Assembly (NCBI RefSeq): GCF_036588685.1
Contig: NC_086374.1
Span: 73,344,457-73,408,456, forward strand
Length of the DNA stretch: 64,000 bases
Source: Mytilus trossulus
Taxonomy: Eukaryota; Mollusca; Bivalvia; Mytilida; Mytilidae
Direction: 5' to 3'
Both the position numbers and the translations under genes were made by a program. Below are positions 44,985 through 57,127 of the stretch, one piece after another. The notes beneath the pieces are model-generated. The model was not told the DNA's origin. It was given only the letters and a program-made list of their open reading frames with translations, and ran no database searches. Numbering within the stretch: position 1 is the stretch's first letter; every line of letters starts with the position of its first letter.

Positions 44985-46550
44985 CCTCAAAATCTGGAGG
45001 CATATAGAAAAATGTCAGTATAACTGTCATTTTCAACCATTTTCAAAGTTGTAAACCCTTAATTTAAGAAGAAGTAAGCGGAGCAGAATGAAACTTAAAC
45101 TTGATCTGTAACTCCTCATTGTTAGCTCAAATACCAAAAATCAGCCCAATATCTGAAAGCATTTAGAAAAAAGGTCCGTTTAACTGTGATTTACAAAAAT
45201 TTATCAAAGTCCAAAGCTCGAAATTACAGCATAAATTAGCCAAGCGGAACGAAACTTAATATGGATGTGTAATTCATCATGAGTAACTCACAAACCAAAT
45301 ATTAGCGCAATATCTGAAAGCATTTAGAAAAAAAAAGTCTGTATAACTATGATTTTCAACAATTTATCCAAAAGCCCGTAATTTTGCCAAAAATTAGTGG
45401 AGCAAAACGAAACTTAAACTTGATCTGTAACTCATCATGAAGAACTTACGGTGTCTTCTCATTTATCCAACTTTTTAAAATAAGGCATTCTGATTTAGCC
45501 AACTTTTTATTTTTGTTAATTATTGGGTTGTTTGTTTAGTAATAATAAGGTGTTTTTCTAAAATTTAACAGTGAATTGTATGTTTTTATATTATCTGCAA
45601 AATATTATATAAAAATAGGCGATAGTAAACTTGTTACATTTTATTTTTTAATAAAACTTTGTATTCATTAAATAATGCCAATAATGAATAAATGTTTCAT
45701 CAATTATACAGAAGAAACCTACAAATCAGTAATATTTTTATGTCAATGATTTTAAAAAAAAATGAATCTACTGAACATTCATTTAGTCACGGTGTGCTAT
45801 TGATATTTCGGTGCCAGTATTTTATAACTCCGCAAAATAAAGTGTATTTGCTTTTTACTATCAATTCTTAGTTCCCTTATCAATTTCTAGCCCAGCTCCT
45901 ACTTTTTCCCCAAAAAAATCTCATTTTTTTTCTATTAATTTCAATAATGTAAGCGTTTATCTGTATATTATGAACATTTATTACTATACATAAATTTATA
46001 ATGTAGAGAGTCTTATAACAACAACACTTAAGATACTGCTGCAGAAATTTTATTGACCTCTGGTATACCTATAGCTATAGAACGTTTAATAGTATAGATG
46101 TATGGTGTTTGAATTTTGTTCTGTTCAGTTTTTATATAGTAAAACGTATTCAACTTATATTTTGTCCCAAATGGATCATTTGGTCATAAGAACAGAAAAA
46201 ACAAATGAAGAGTATCTATTACACAAAAAAAAGCATTGACAAATCTTCAAAATACTTTCAAATGATTAAAGTTACATTAACTTAATGTCAGTTGCACATT
46301 TTAACATGCTACGCTAAATAATACTACAGAAAATTTAATCCGGGTAGCCTAATTTTCAGTCTTATTTTTCACCTAAAATCCAATTGAAAACCCTTTGTTC
46401 TTGATAACTTTTGATCTCATCTATCCAACTTTTTTTTTTACCTTTACAACCTAAAATTTTAAAAAGTTGGATAAATGAGAATGAACCGAACTTACATTCA
46501 TAGATCAGCCCAATATCTAAAATTGAATAAGGAATATCTGAATACGTGAA
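44985..46550 (+). repeat. Tandem repeat of about 165 bp, split by an inserted element
   Basis: Units share GCCCAATATCTGAAAGCATT, TAGAAAAAAGGTCCG, AACTGTGATTTAC and AACGAAACTTAAACTTGATC. Roughly three units lie at 44985-45449. The next unit is cut at GAACTTAC and resumes at 46488 (ATTCATAGATCAGCCCAATA). Confidence 0.75.
45450..46487. mobile_element. 1-kb non-autonomous DNA element with 8-bp duplications
   Basis: Terminal inverted repeats: left GGTGTCTTCTCATTTATCCA, right (reverse complement) GGTTCATTCTCATTTATCCA. The pair is perfect for 26 bp from TTCTC (45456-45481 and 46456-46481). GAACTTAC flanks both sides (45442-45449, 46488-46495). The interior is AT-rich with no transposase. 8-bp duplication fits hAT-type insertion, but the termini do not confirm it. 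Confidence 0.85.
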
Positions 46551-47420
46551 AAAAATGCGTAAAATGGTGTGTTGCGGAATGACGGAGTTACGGAATTTCG
46601 GAATTTCAGAACTAGGGAAATTTCGGACAAGGGTAAAACTATATGTCCCCGACCACTTAGTGGCGGGGCCATAAAAAAAATCAGCAAAATCAATACCTAT
46701 GAAAAGCAAACAAGAATCAACAAAAAAAATAGCAAAAGGAGACCTGGAAGTGTTAGCAGTTCTTGTTCCAGGTGAAGCGCATTTTTGTTGTATTTTATAG
46801 ACACCCATAAAGCAGAACTTTAAAATTATGTGAAGTGTATAAGCGAAACTTAATTTATTTATCTATAGTTTCCTTGAAATGTTATAATAACCACGTCACA
46901 ATTGAAAAGACATACTCGTGCGTTAACCCCTTCTAAATAAAACAGTAGTTCTCCTAGTTACTTTTCTGTAATTTCTTTTTCCGGCGGGTTTGTTTTCCTT
47001 TTATCTTCTTCTTTTATTTTATTTACTGTTCCCGATTTTTCATCAGTTATTCCGTTGTCTTTTCCTATGTAAAGAACGAAAAACACTTATATCCATGTTA
47101 ATATAAAATGAGCGAATAATATCAAACACTTTCAAAAGGTAAAAAATATAAAAGATATAATTTAAAAAATTAAAAATTGCTCAATGCCAGATTCGTTGTA
47201 TAGTTTCACCGTCAACCCGCCTCAGTGAATACAATTTGCTATACGGTTTATTAACTTTATGCTACAAATAAACTTTGCCCATTATTGTCCATCTGGTTAT
47301 ATTAATGTCTTTGTCAAGTTCTTGACCACAAATTTTGAATATGATTATGAAACTGAGTGACAAGAGATTCCTAAACAGCAGGTGAGGGTTTAGCCTGTTG
47401 ATGCACATAGAGTAATAGAA
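46551..47420 (+). other. Intergenic sequence
   Basis: Two opposite-strand frames overlap here (46362-46808 minus, 46569-46775 plus); neither is recognisable. Positions 46640-46672 hold a GC-richer inverted motif (GACCACTTAGTGGCGGGG). Confidence 0.4.
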
Positions 47421-47421
47421 T

Positions 47422-47480
47422 TGAGAATGGTAATGGGGAATATGTCAAAGAGACAACCGGACCACAAAGCAGACAAAAGT
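47422..47480 (+). repeat. Short dispersed repeat R6 fragment
   Basis: GAGAATGGTAATGGGGAATA, TGTCAAAGAGACAACCGGAC, CACAAAGCAGAC matches 32947-33000. Confidence 0.6.
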
Positions 47481-47970
47481 ATCCGAACTAGTCATTTTAC
47501 AACGTTCAGAGGCCATATTCGATTTTCTTATTTGTATGTTGAAAATGATATGCAACAGTATGGAGGAAATATGTGCGGATTTTATTTTTTTATTTTAAAA
47601 TTATATATATTCGCAAAACAGAAAAGAGATTCTCGACAAGTTTTGCATTACATGCTATACAATTTTAAACATTTCTATTTCGAGACAAAGACTGCATTCT
47701 ATGTGTTGGCATTTAACAAGGTCATGATTTTGGAATGTTCATGGTTTCTCTTCACTTAATCCGATGTGTGTATACTGATTGATACTTTAGTCAGGGATAA
47801 TTGTTCATTTGTTTATTTTTATTTGTTTTGAGCTAGCTTTCGGGAAACTGCGCGAATACGAATACGAATACTTTTTCTCATAAAACTACAATTACATAGT
47901 CATAGAGAACATACATAAATATAACTATAAGGTTCAATTTTTACAAGCATGTGTGAACAATACAATGAAA

Positions 47971-48330
47971 TTAACTTGGAGGACTGACTTTCACATTTAA
48001 AACTTTGATAAATTTACATAGTTTTTCTAATATCACAATATTACATGAATTAAACAGTTGATAAAACTTATAGATATTAGGGTAAGACCAGCAGTATGTA
48101 AGTAAAAATTGCTTTCTTTCAAACATAAAAGATCCACAATTCATAATATAATGGTACTCGTCGCGTGATGTGTGCTTTGGTATTTTGTGTATATGTTTGT
48201 TTGTTTTTTTGCGTGCTTCGTGTTGATCTCTTAAGAAAAGCTTTTTTAATCGCTTTTTAGTGTCATTATGTTGTGCTGTTATTCTACTGTGCCTGTTAGA
48301 AGCGTAAGGGCTCGCAGACATTTTACCCAC
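47971..48330 (-). pseudogene. 3' tail of a non-LTR retrotransposon ORF2
   Basis: The minus strand reads RDEYHYIMNCGSFMFERKQF, WSYPNIYKFYQLFNS, LEKLCKFIKVLN, resembling the C-terminal His/Cys tail (xDExHYLxxC...FKxxxL) that follows RT in several LINE clades. The RT itself is missing upstream, as in a 5'-truncated insertion. The N-terminal half of the frame (MGKMSASPYASN) is probably unrelated read-through. Confidence 0.5.
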
Positions 48331-49072
48331 AAGACTCTATATTAAGTGAAGTCAAGAACCTGTATTTCATTGGTTGTCCGTTATTGTCTGTCATGTTAGG
48401 TTTTCCTTAATTGTTTAGTTTGTTTTGTTTGTTTGGATTATTTCACATTTATAACTGCCTAAACGGTATGGGTTTTTGTCATTAGTGACATTCACATGTG
48501 GTTTTCTTGACTCAGTTGGATGTTTGTTCCATTATAATTAATCATATCACATCCCCCCTTTTTTTTTAATCATATACAAATGTGAACAGAATAATGATTT
48601 TTTTTTAATTAGTTGAAACTAATATTATTGATGATTTGTGTTAGTATTAACTGATATTTTACTTGTAGTATGCAATATTGGAACGTACCTTGATTCTTGG
48701 TCATCATTTCCATTTCATGCACAAAAACTGCATCTATACAAATTCAAAATTTAGGAATAAAAAAAGAAGACCATGAAAAAAGAGTTCCTTAAAATTTTGT
48801 AAAGTTTGAAACTAGATTTTGCTCAGGTCGTCTGTTACGGTTACAATAATTCTTTGTTTGTTTATAAAACGTATGTTATCCTGCAATATACATTACATTG
48901 AAAATCATTTCTTTGTAATAGACATGTTTTTAATCACGAAGAACAATCTAAATAATCCTGTATGAAGCTGCGTTGTAATATTCCGATTTTCAATACAACA
49001 ACAGCTAGCCAACTGTATGAGGTACCACTATGGTCACCAACACACATGTTTTTGTGTATAGCTACTGTATAT
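48331..49072 (+). other. Intergenic sequence
   Basis: No recognised gene; T-rich tracts near 48555 and 48600. Confidence 0.5.
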
Positions 49073-49262
49073 ATAAAAAGTAAAAACACAAAAATACTGA
49101 ACTCCGAGGAAAATTCAAAAAGGAAAGTCCAAAATCAAAAGGCAAAATCAAAAGTCCAAACACATCAAACGAATGGATAACAACTGTCATATTCCTGACT
49201 TGGTACAGACATTTTCTAATGTAGAAAATGGTGGATTGAACCTGATTTTATAGCTACCTAAA
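49073..49262 (+). repeat. Dispersed repeat R2 copy
   Basis: AAAAAGTAAAAACACAAAAA, ACTGAACTCCGAGGAAAATT, ACACATCAAACGAATGGATA, AACTGTCATATTCCTGACTT, AATGGTGGATTGAACCTGA. Confidence 0.8.
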
Positions 49263-49302
49263 CCTCTCACTTGTATGACAGTCGCATCAAATTCCATTAC
49301 AT

Positions 49303-49356
49303 TGTCAACAATGCATGTTGACAACGGAAGGTAGTTGGTATTCCACTACCTTCCGT
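49303..49356. repeat. Two adjacent perfect hairpins
   Basis: TGTCAACA/TGTTGACA around a 5-nt loop (49303-49323), immediately followed by ACGGAAGGTAGT/ACTACCTTCCGT around a 9-nt loop (49324-49356). Confidence 0.8.
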
Positions 49357-49631
49357 CTTTATCAAATATAAGTGTATTTGGTTTTCTATCATTTGATTGA
49401 GGTTGTCAGTTGTCCGAGGAGGATCGATAGTTTTCACTTGGAATTCTGCCTTCTTCCCATAATAATAGTGATTGTCATTATATACAAATGTATAAATGAA
49501 AATCGCCAAAAATTATCCGTTTAAAAATAATTGTGTTAAAGATCATGTATGTGCTGACATCAATAATCATTGATATGGTCATATTTATAAATTAACTGTT
49601 TACAAAACTTATTAATGTTTTAATGGCTTTT

Positions 49632-49848
49632 CCACCTCAGGATAAATTACCCTAGCTGTATTTGGCAAAAACTTTTAGGAATTTTGGTCCTCAGTACTCT
49701 TCAACTTCGTACTTTACTTCGCCTTTTTAACTTTTTTGAATTTTTTAAGCGTCACTTATGAGTCTTTTTGTAGATAAAACGCACGTCTGGCGTAAATACA
49801 AATTTGTAATCCTGGTATCTATGACGAGTTTATTGATGAGTTTATTTA
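49632..49848 (-). repeat. Dispersed repeat R1 copy (minus)
   Basis: CACCTCAGGATAAATTACCC, TCGTACTTTACTTCGCC, AAACGCACGTCTGGCGTAAA, TAATCCTGGTATCTATGACG. Reverse orientation relative to the other full copies. Confidence 0.78.
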
Positions 49849-50984
49849 GTTTGCTACGGTTTAAGAAAAATGGTACCGTTAATTTTATTAGTTAACATGT
49901 ATGAAAAACGATTTTACCTGTATGAAAAGCGATTTTACCTGTATGAAAAGCAGTGAGGTGTTCGTATGTCAAATCTTTTGGATCATAAACATCCTCTTCT
50001 AAATTTGTATTCTACAAAAAGTAAAATCATAAATTAAATACAAATTCACAGGAAAATTGAAAATGGAAAGTCCGTAATCAAATGGCAAAATCTAAAGCTC
50101 GAAAACATCAACAAATTGAAAACAACTGTCATATTTCTGACTTGGTAAAAAGTTGATATGGAGCAGAAACTTTTCCATTAGTATTAAAATACTGTATACT
50201 ATATTATTTAGCTAAATTGTTAAAACATGGAGTTATGAGATTTCTGTATAGGTTCATATAAGAACTTTTAGTCTTACAGCTACCAACGCAAGATAGTTTG
50301 AACTAAGATCCACGGCTGCACTCCATTTTAACTACTATTAGTTGAGTGACCAAGCCAACAATTTTAAACTTTAATGAATCACCCTACCTGCAGGCTAAAT
50401 TATGACTTTTTGGAAACAGAAATGTCTATTCTTTAATTATATTACCTTTTTAGGGTCCCACTTCTTTGATTTCAAGCCCTCTGAGAAGTAAGAAAATTTA
50501 CAGATTAAATTATCATGATATAGATTTTCTAATTAATTGTCTGATCAAACAAAAAAACGGCCAATATCTTGACAGACATTTAACTATATAAACAAGAAAA
50601 ATATCTTTTGATTTCAATTTTTGTTGTGTTATGTCGTTAATAGTATAATATTTAGACACATCTGGTTGTGGATTAAAGGATAATGATTAAAAGAGAACAT
50701 ACAACATTAGAGTTACTCTCCTATTCAGTAGCAGGGTACACGTTACTCGATATTTTCTTTTCTGTGTAGCGTGTTTTTTTTTAACTCATGGTCCACTAGT
50801 CTTACTTTTTTTCAACAGTTCGTTTTTTATTTCAATATCATTTGGTCGATGCGGTGTCTGTCTTTTTTCTCTGGGTAATTGCGCTATTTATCTTTTTTTC
50901 CCTTTTTCCTATAGTATGTAGTAGTCTATGAGACAAATCCCTACACACACTTGGTTACACCATTTGCTGTTCTTCTTTATATGA
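49849..50984 (+). other. Intergenic sequence
   Basis: GTATGAAAAGCGATTTTACC is repeated in tandem at about 49900-49950 (three units, decaying). R2 copy at 50016-50150. Otherwise nothing recognised. Confidence 0.5.
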
Positions 50985-51289
50985 ATATCAAAGAGGGACG
51001 AAAGACACCAAAGGGACAGTCAAACTCGTAAATCTAAAACAAACTGACAACGCCATGGCTAAAAATGAAAAAGACAAACAGAAAAACAATAGTACACATG
51101 ACACAACATAGAAAACTAAAGAATAAACAACACGAACCCCACCAAAAACTAGGGGTGATCTCAGCTGCTCCGGAAGGGTAAGCAGATCCTGCTCCACATG
51201 CGGCACCCGTCGTGTTGCTTATGTGATTACAAATCCGGTAAATAGTCTAATTCGGTAGGTCAAATTCATGAAAGGGAAGGGGATTGTAG
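50985..51289 (-). repeat. R7 block next to RT2 (probable 3' region)
   Basis: On the plus strand: ACCAAAGGGACAGTCAAACT, AACTGACAACGCCATGGCTA, CACCAAAAACTAGGGGTGAT, CTCCGGAAGGGTAAGCAGAT, CCTGCTCCACATGCGGCACC. It abuts the stop of RT2 and recurs without the RT at 25640-25850 and 42190-42390. Confidence 0.65.
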
Positions 51290-53118
51290 TTACGACGTAA
51301 GGAACATATCCGATATCATTTGTGAAACGGTTATTCCATAACGGTCAACCAACTCGTGATGGCGTCCGTAAAATTTACGAAGGGATGATTTCAACTTCAC
51401 CATTTGGAACTCTTGGTTTAATAGCTTCCTTGTGAGCAGTAACCCTCTATCAAGAAAATCATGATAGGAAATGCAAGCACGGGCATATCGTATCAATTGG
51501 GAGATATATACCCCGTATGCAGGTGCTGCTGGAATGTTGCTACTTAGAAATGGAAAGTTCACAATTGGAAAGCTGAAATCATCTCTTTTGTCGTAAAGTT
51601 TTGTCTTCAACCGACCCTCATTGTCAATTTCTAGATGTAAGTCAAGATATGAAGCCGACTTAACTGTATCTGTAGTATCCTTTATCTCCAATTCGATGGG
51701 ATAGATGCGATCCACATAGTCACCAAATTTTGAATTGTTTAGTGAAAGAACGTCATCTATATAGCGGAAAGTAGAGTTAAAGGATATTGCTTACTTCTTA
51801 TCTTTCTTTCTAAGAAGTTCCTGCATGAAGTCAGCCTCATAATAATAAAGAAACAAGTCAGCAAGTAGAGGGGCACAGTTTGTTCCCATTGGGATGCCGA
51901 CAGTCTGTTGAAAAACACGTCCTCCGAACGTAACAAATATGTTGTCAATCAAGAAATCAAGCATCTTGATAATATCGGTTTCAGAGAATTTTTTGTTTGA
52001 ATCAGAATGGTTCTTTACAAAGTATGATTTATCCCTCCCTAAGACAAGATACTTGTATCTACGTTGGCCATTCTTTTTTATGAAGCAAAGTAATACCAAC
52101 TCTTTTAATTTGTCTTTTAGTTTGGAATGTGGAATACTTGTGTAAAGAGTAGAAAAGTCAAATGTTTTAATACTGTTACAAGATGAAAGAGAGTTAGATT
52201 GTATGTACTCTAAAAGATCTTTGGAATTTTTAAGTATCCACATCTGATTCACGCCACCTCTAGAATAGGCAGTTTCACAATAACTTTGAAGCCCGTCTTT
52301 GATTGCTGATAAAATGGAGGTTAATAATTTAGAAAGGGGTTTCGTGGAGCACTTGGAAGACCCAGCAATATACCGTTGTTTGTAAGGACACTTATGTAGT
52401 TTAGGTATCCAATACAGTGATGGAAGATCCAGTTCTTCATCTTTGGTTGAAATACCAAAGGAACAAAGAACAGACCTATGATTATCCAGGATTTCCTCTT
52501 TGGTAAGTGTCGTGAGGGTATATGTTGGGTTTCCAAGTTAATTGTCTATACCTAATTCGTTTATCAAGCAATTAATGTAATGACTTTTACAGATAAAAAC
52601 GATGTTATTTGGGGCTTTGTCTGCGGGGACAACAACATATTCATCATGGAGGTCAGATAGGTGTTTAGCAACATTTGGATCTTTGAAGATTGACGTAGCA
52701 TGGGCATTGATGGACCCATTCAGTTTCTTAATTCTGATTTGTATTAACGACCTCACTGCCTTAATCCATTCGGATAGAGTGTCTACGTCTTCCTTCTCGC
52801 GCTTAGCCCATTGCCTGGCATAATCCTCGACTGAATCCATCAAAATTTTAAAGTTGTGTTTCCAATTGATGGATTTAGGCTCACGATATTTCGGACCTTT
52901 AGATAACACGTTTCGTAGAGAAGTGTTATTAACAATGTTAAGGTCACCGGTAATAACGTGGCCAGCAGGATTATATGTGAATTGGGAACTAGCACAAGTG
53001 CAATCAGGAGGTTTAGACTTGAAGTCGTCAATATCGAGATCCTGCAAAACGCGTTTGTAATTGAAAATAAGTCTTGTTCGAGATCGGTTTCATTAGTAAA
53101 CTGTGATATGTTTTTCAT
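51290..53118 (-). pseudogene. Reverse transcriptase ORF (RT2), nearly full, two in-frame stops and one frameshift
   Basis: One minus-strand frame runs from about 53047 to 51290 with only two internal TAA codons (52538-52540 and 51791-51793). Between them are motif A (FDFSTLYTSIPH), motif B (QTVGIPMGTNCAPLLADLF), then YIDDVLSLNN (the RT active-site YxDD), KRDDFSFPIVNFP and YGVYISQLIRYAR. The N-terminal part includes WAKREKEDVDTLSEWIK and EYVVVPADKAPNNIVF. A frameshift near 53047 links it to EQDLFSITNAF upstream. Active-site residues are intact, so decay is recent. Class uncertain: Penelope-like or a related family; no endonuclease domain is visible. Confidence 0.82.
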
Positions 53119-55034
53119 TCTGTCACCATATCACCTGTTTTCTACACAATTATAAAATTGTACATAATCTCTATTGCACACTTCATAAAACAGAACCGTC
53201 TTTTAGTGAGAAGATTCTTAATACGTATACATAAGCTTCTTTTCATAAAGTGGCTATACATGTACAACTAAACTCACATTTGGCGCGTTTTAAAAACTGT
53301 TCTTAAAATAATTTTGGAAACCTTTAAGTTTGAATTTGGAAGACTTTGTTTTACTGAATGTATAAGCAGCAGTACTTTTAAGGGTTAAATTGAAAATATT
53401 TACCTGTCTTTTGTTTACTCTGAGGTATCTTGTGAAGAGTTGTCTAATTGGCAATCATACACCTTCCTTTTAATAATCTCATCATAGATACCAGGATTGA
53501 AATTTTATAATTACGCCAGACGCGCGTTTAATCTCAAAAAGACCTTATAAAAGCTTAGAATCGAAAATAGTCAGAGAAACGTTGAATATCAGGACATCAA
53601 TCCCATTTTAATTAATTCTTAATATATGATTCATCAGATAATATTAATTATGGGATAACGCTTACCTTGAAATTTAGGGAAATCTGTATGAGAATATGCA
53701 ATAATTAATCCAAGAAAGGAAAATGTACACATTAAAAAATACTGATTTTTCATCATTCTGTTCAACTGATGAAACGGAAGAATTTACAACCGCTAGATTC
53801 TACAATTGGAACTTAATAGCAAATTAGTAGAAAATCAAACCAATAGTAATAATACATTGGTTGATCTGTTTTTGATAATAACTACAACACATGTTATTTT
53901 ACTATCACAATTGTTTTATGATTTAGTTTCAGCTAATCTGTTGAAATGCTTTCCTATGCTTCTTTTATTTCTAGATTAGTTTTGGAGTAATTGTATTTGG
54001 TGTTTCCTTCGGGTTTAACGATCAATATGAAAAAAATACAAGTTTACTCAGAATAAATTACTATAACTAGAAATATTTTAAAGCATTACATTTGAGCTAT
54101 TTTTTTTAATGCAGTATTAAAAGTATAGTTATACGAAAGAAGACGTGGTATGTTTGTAACATTGTATAATGACAATAAGTGTTCGCATGTTAGAGGTGAC
54201 AAACTATACATACTTCATTCGGAGAAAATGTTTGTAAGATCTAAGACCTCATAGGCCCTCATAGTTATTATATATACTGTATAATGTACTGAAAACGTAG
54301 CTAAAAAATGTATCAAAATAGTTGCAAACATAGAATCACAGCAGAATAAAGTTGTTCAGCCAACCACGGTTTAGACCGGCAAAAATACAGCATTTCAACA
54401 AACTAATCGGTTTTGAATATAGGTGTATTTGGTAAATGTGACTGTTTGATGAATATGTTAAATAATGCTATCCAAACTATGTTGTAACAATATTACCCAA
54501 AACTGTTTTTCGATAAAGATCAATTATTTGTACTATTACATTATCTTTTTCGCAACGGTTTGTGACGCAAATGATACATTGTTTTCCACAAAAGCATAGC
54601 ACCAATTTAACAAAGAACTGTCTTCCTATTAACCTGTGTTACCTTCGAATTAAATGCCCATTAATTTATTAAAAGCTGCCAGCAAACGTAAAAGAAAGAA
54701 TCCCCAAAATGACCGTCAATGTTATGCGACCGCAGTGATAATGACATTTTAATGGAAATAGAATTCAAAAGTAGATCAGAAGGCTGTCAGTTTAACAATA
54801 TCTGATGCAAAATCAAATTCAAAAACTATAAGATGCTTCTGCATGAGCTAAATGGTAACCATAATTATAACTTTAAAAACATATCGTCCAGGGTGTCCTA
54901 ATAAGGAACCTTAGAAAAGCATAATGTTTCTTAGCTCATACGGACTTCTCCATTATTCCTATATATTTCTGTGGCCACATCATAGGATCCTTTAAGATAG
55001 ATATTTTCCTAACTACATTCGATATCTTCATAAG
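53119..55034 (+). other. Intergenic sequence
   Basis: R1 fragment at about 53475-53560 (ATAGATACCAGGATTG, ACGCCAGACGCGCG). Nothing else recognised. Confidence 0.5.
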
Positions 55035-55170
55035 ACAATGCTTGCACCAAGTCAGGAATATGACAGTTGTTATCCATTCGTTTGATGTGTTTGAGGTTTT
55101 GGTTTTGACATTTGATTAGGGACTTTCTTTTTTTTTAAAATCACGAAGCTCAGTATTTCAGTGATTTAAC
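55035..55170 (-). repeat. Dispersed repeat R2 copy (minus)
   Basis: CACCAAGTCAGGAATATGAC, AGTTGTTATCCATTCGTTTG, CATTTGATTAGGGACTTTC, TCAGTATTTCAGTGATTT. Confidence 0.75.
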
Positions 55171-57047
55171 ACTAGAACGATGGACACAGTTCAGGCAGTG
55201 TGGTCATGATATCCTAATAACATGCGTTCATATCCCGGCGAATAAAGAAAGAACAAAAACTTGCTTCCACAGATTTTCAAAGAAATACAAATATAATCTG
55301 GTGTTACCTTTTTATCTTTAACGTTCCATACTAACTGAATAAAAAATTGGTGACTTTGTTTACGCGTCCACAAAATGTGTATCCCGTTCAACAATGGGCG
55401 CCTTTGATATAGATTTTGAGCATAAAAGTAACACAACGCAATTAAAGTATCGAGTTTTAGTCGTATATTACAATACAATTATTCCTACGCATAAACTTAT
55501 TTAGCATATTGTAAATTTCAGGCTAAATATGATTCTAAACAAACATTCAATGGTCTATTACTGGGACAATTTTAGTGAACATGAGACATTCGTGAGAATC
55601 AACAAGATCATTTAAACTATAGCAAAAACATGTTTAATATTGTTAAAACGTGATCGACAATACTTGAATTGATACGATCAAAATGAATAGATTTAAAAAA
55701 ACAATTTCAAACAGTTATTCAATAACGCAGTAGTCTCTTTTTATGGCGCTTTTCAATTTTCAACCAGTACAGCATTTAATTGTCCGCAAAGGTCATGTTT
55801 AATGCATGGATTATGAAAATGTCAAGATTTTAAAGTTTCGCACATCTATATATAAAAAACATGTAATTACGTTCTTTTTTGAGTGAATTATTTATTTTTT
55901 AAGATGTTGATTTTTGCTCTATATATTTGTATATTAGTCGCTAAATAGAGGTTTCTCAACATCTTACGAACGAACGAAAATCGCCCTAACTTGACGTAAC
56001 TTGCCGTAACCAGAAAAATATTGGATTATCGGCTGTGCATTGAAATGTCTTTTATATGTAAAATATGCATGCTTGATTTTTTTAAAACATTTTGAATCAA
56101 ATACATATTATATTTATTTGATATTATATAATATATAATATTACTGTTCAATCAACACAGTTGAAAGTCTTACTGATATATAAAAAGCGAAGAATTAAAG
56201 GGAAACTTTGCAAAAAAATCAAAAATTGATATTATGTCCATTCTGTATAAAAATGCTCAAATTTATAAATATTAAAGTTTTATTCCGCTAGATAAGAGAT
56301 CACCATCGATTTTAAATTTTGAGTATCAGTTTCGGCCTTCCGCCATTTTGTTATCTTGTCCAAATAAAAATCACGATATGTCTATAAACCACAAAGAAAC
56401 AAAACTACAGTAACCGATGTAGTCTTAATTACGTGTCGATATCTTGTCGATCGTACGGTTGTTTTATCTGACTAACTTACTTGATACGGACAATATTCTT
56501 ATTTTTTTAATAACCATATAGTCTGTTATTTTTTAACTGTTAATATTGGAATCGGTTAAAAAGTCAAAGTTCAAATCATAAATAAGTGTTCCGTGAAAAT
56601 TGTTTTCGAAAATCTAATTCGTTCATAATTCTTTAAAGTAATATACTTTATTCAAATAAATTAGGATCTTCGCTCCACTGATCACCCGCATGGCTTAAGG
56701 TATTACTCCCAAAGGTATTGTGAGGGGTGTAAGGTGACACGTCCAGGTATTCAAGCGATTTCCTGTCGGGCTTGCAAGTTCATGCATCGTTTCACTTCTG
56801 TAGGTATTGATCAGTGTACACGGCCGATAACTTATAACTGAACTATCAGGTGCATGTATAATATACATCTCTGTCTTGCGTGTCCGAAAGTGATATAATA
56901 TACTAGTCATTACTTAACTCTTTTATAAATAAAATTTCTGGTGTAAAGAATATCATTTATAAAAAAAAAATGATACAAAAAAAAATTAAAAAAAATTGAA
57001 GATATATACAAATATACGTATTTTTTCCAAGGGTAAATTTGGGAAAA
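55171..57047 (+). other. Intergenic sequence
   Basis: No gene recognised. One arm (55947-55979) of a widely spaced 33-bp inverted pair lies here; see 61040-61072. Confidence 0.5.
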
Positions 57048-57080
57048 TCAGAGACATATAATTGTATTATATGTCTCTGA
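57048..57080. repeat. Perfect 15-bp hairpin
   Basis: TCAGAGACATATAAT, loop TGT, ATTATATGTCTCTGA. It stands about 40 bp left of the FB2 element. Confidence 0.85.
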
Positions 57081-57127
57081 AAATGTAATATTTACTCGTT
57101 GTCAATAGTAAAGGACATAGTTGGATC

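Noticed and set aside
46362-46808. 148-codon minus-strand frame
   Set aside because: Crosses the right end of the 1-kb mobile element, so it joins unrelated sequence. No domain recognised.
52602-53155. Plus-strand frames of 65-73 codons
   Set aside because: Antisense shadows of the RT2 coding strand.
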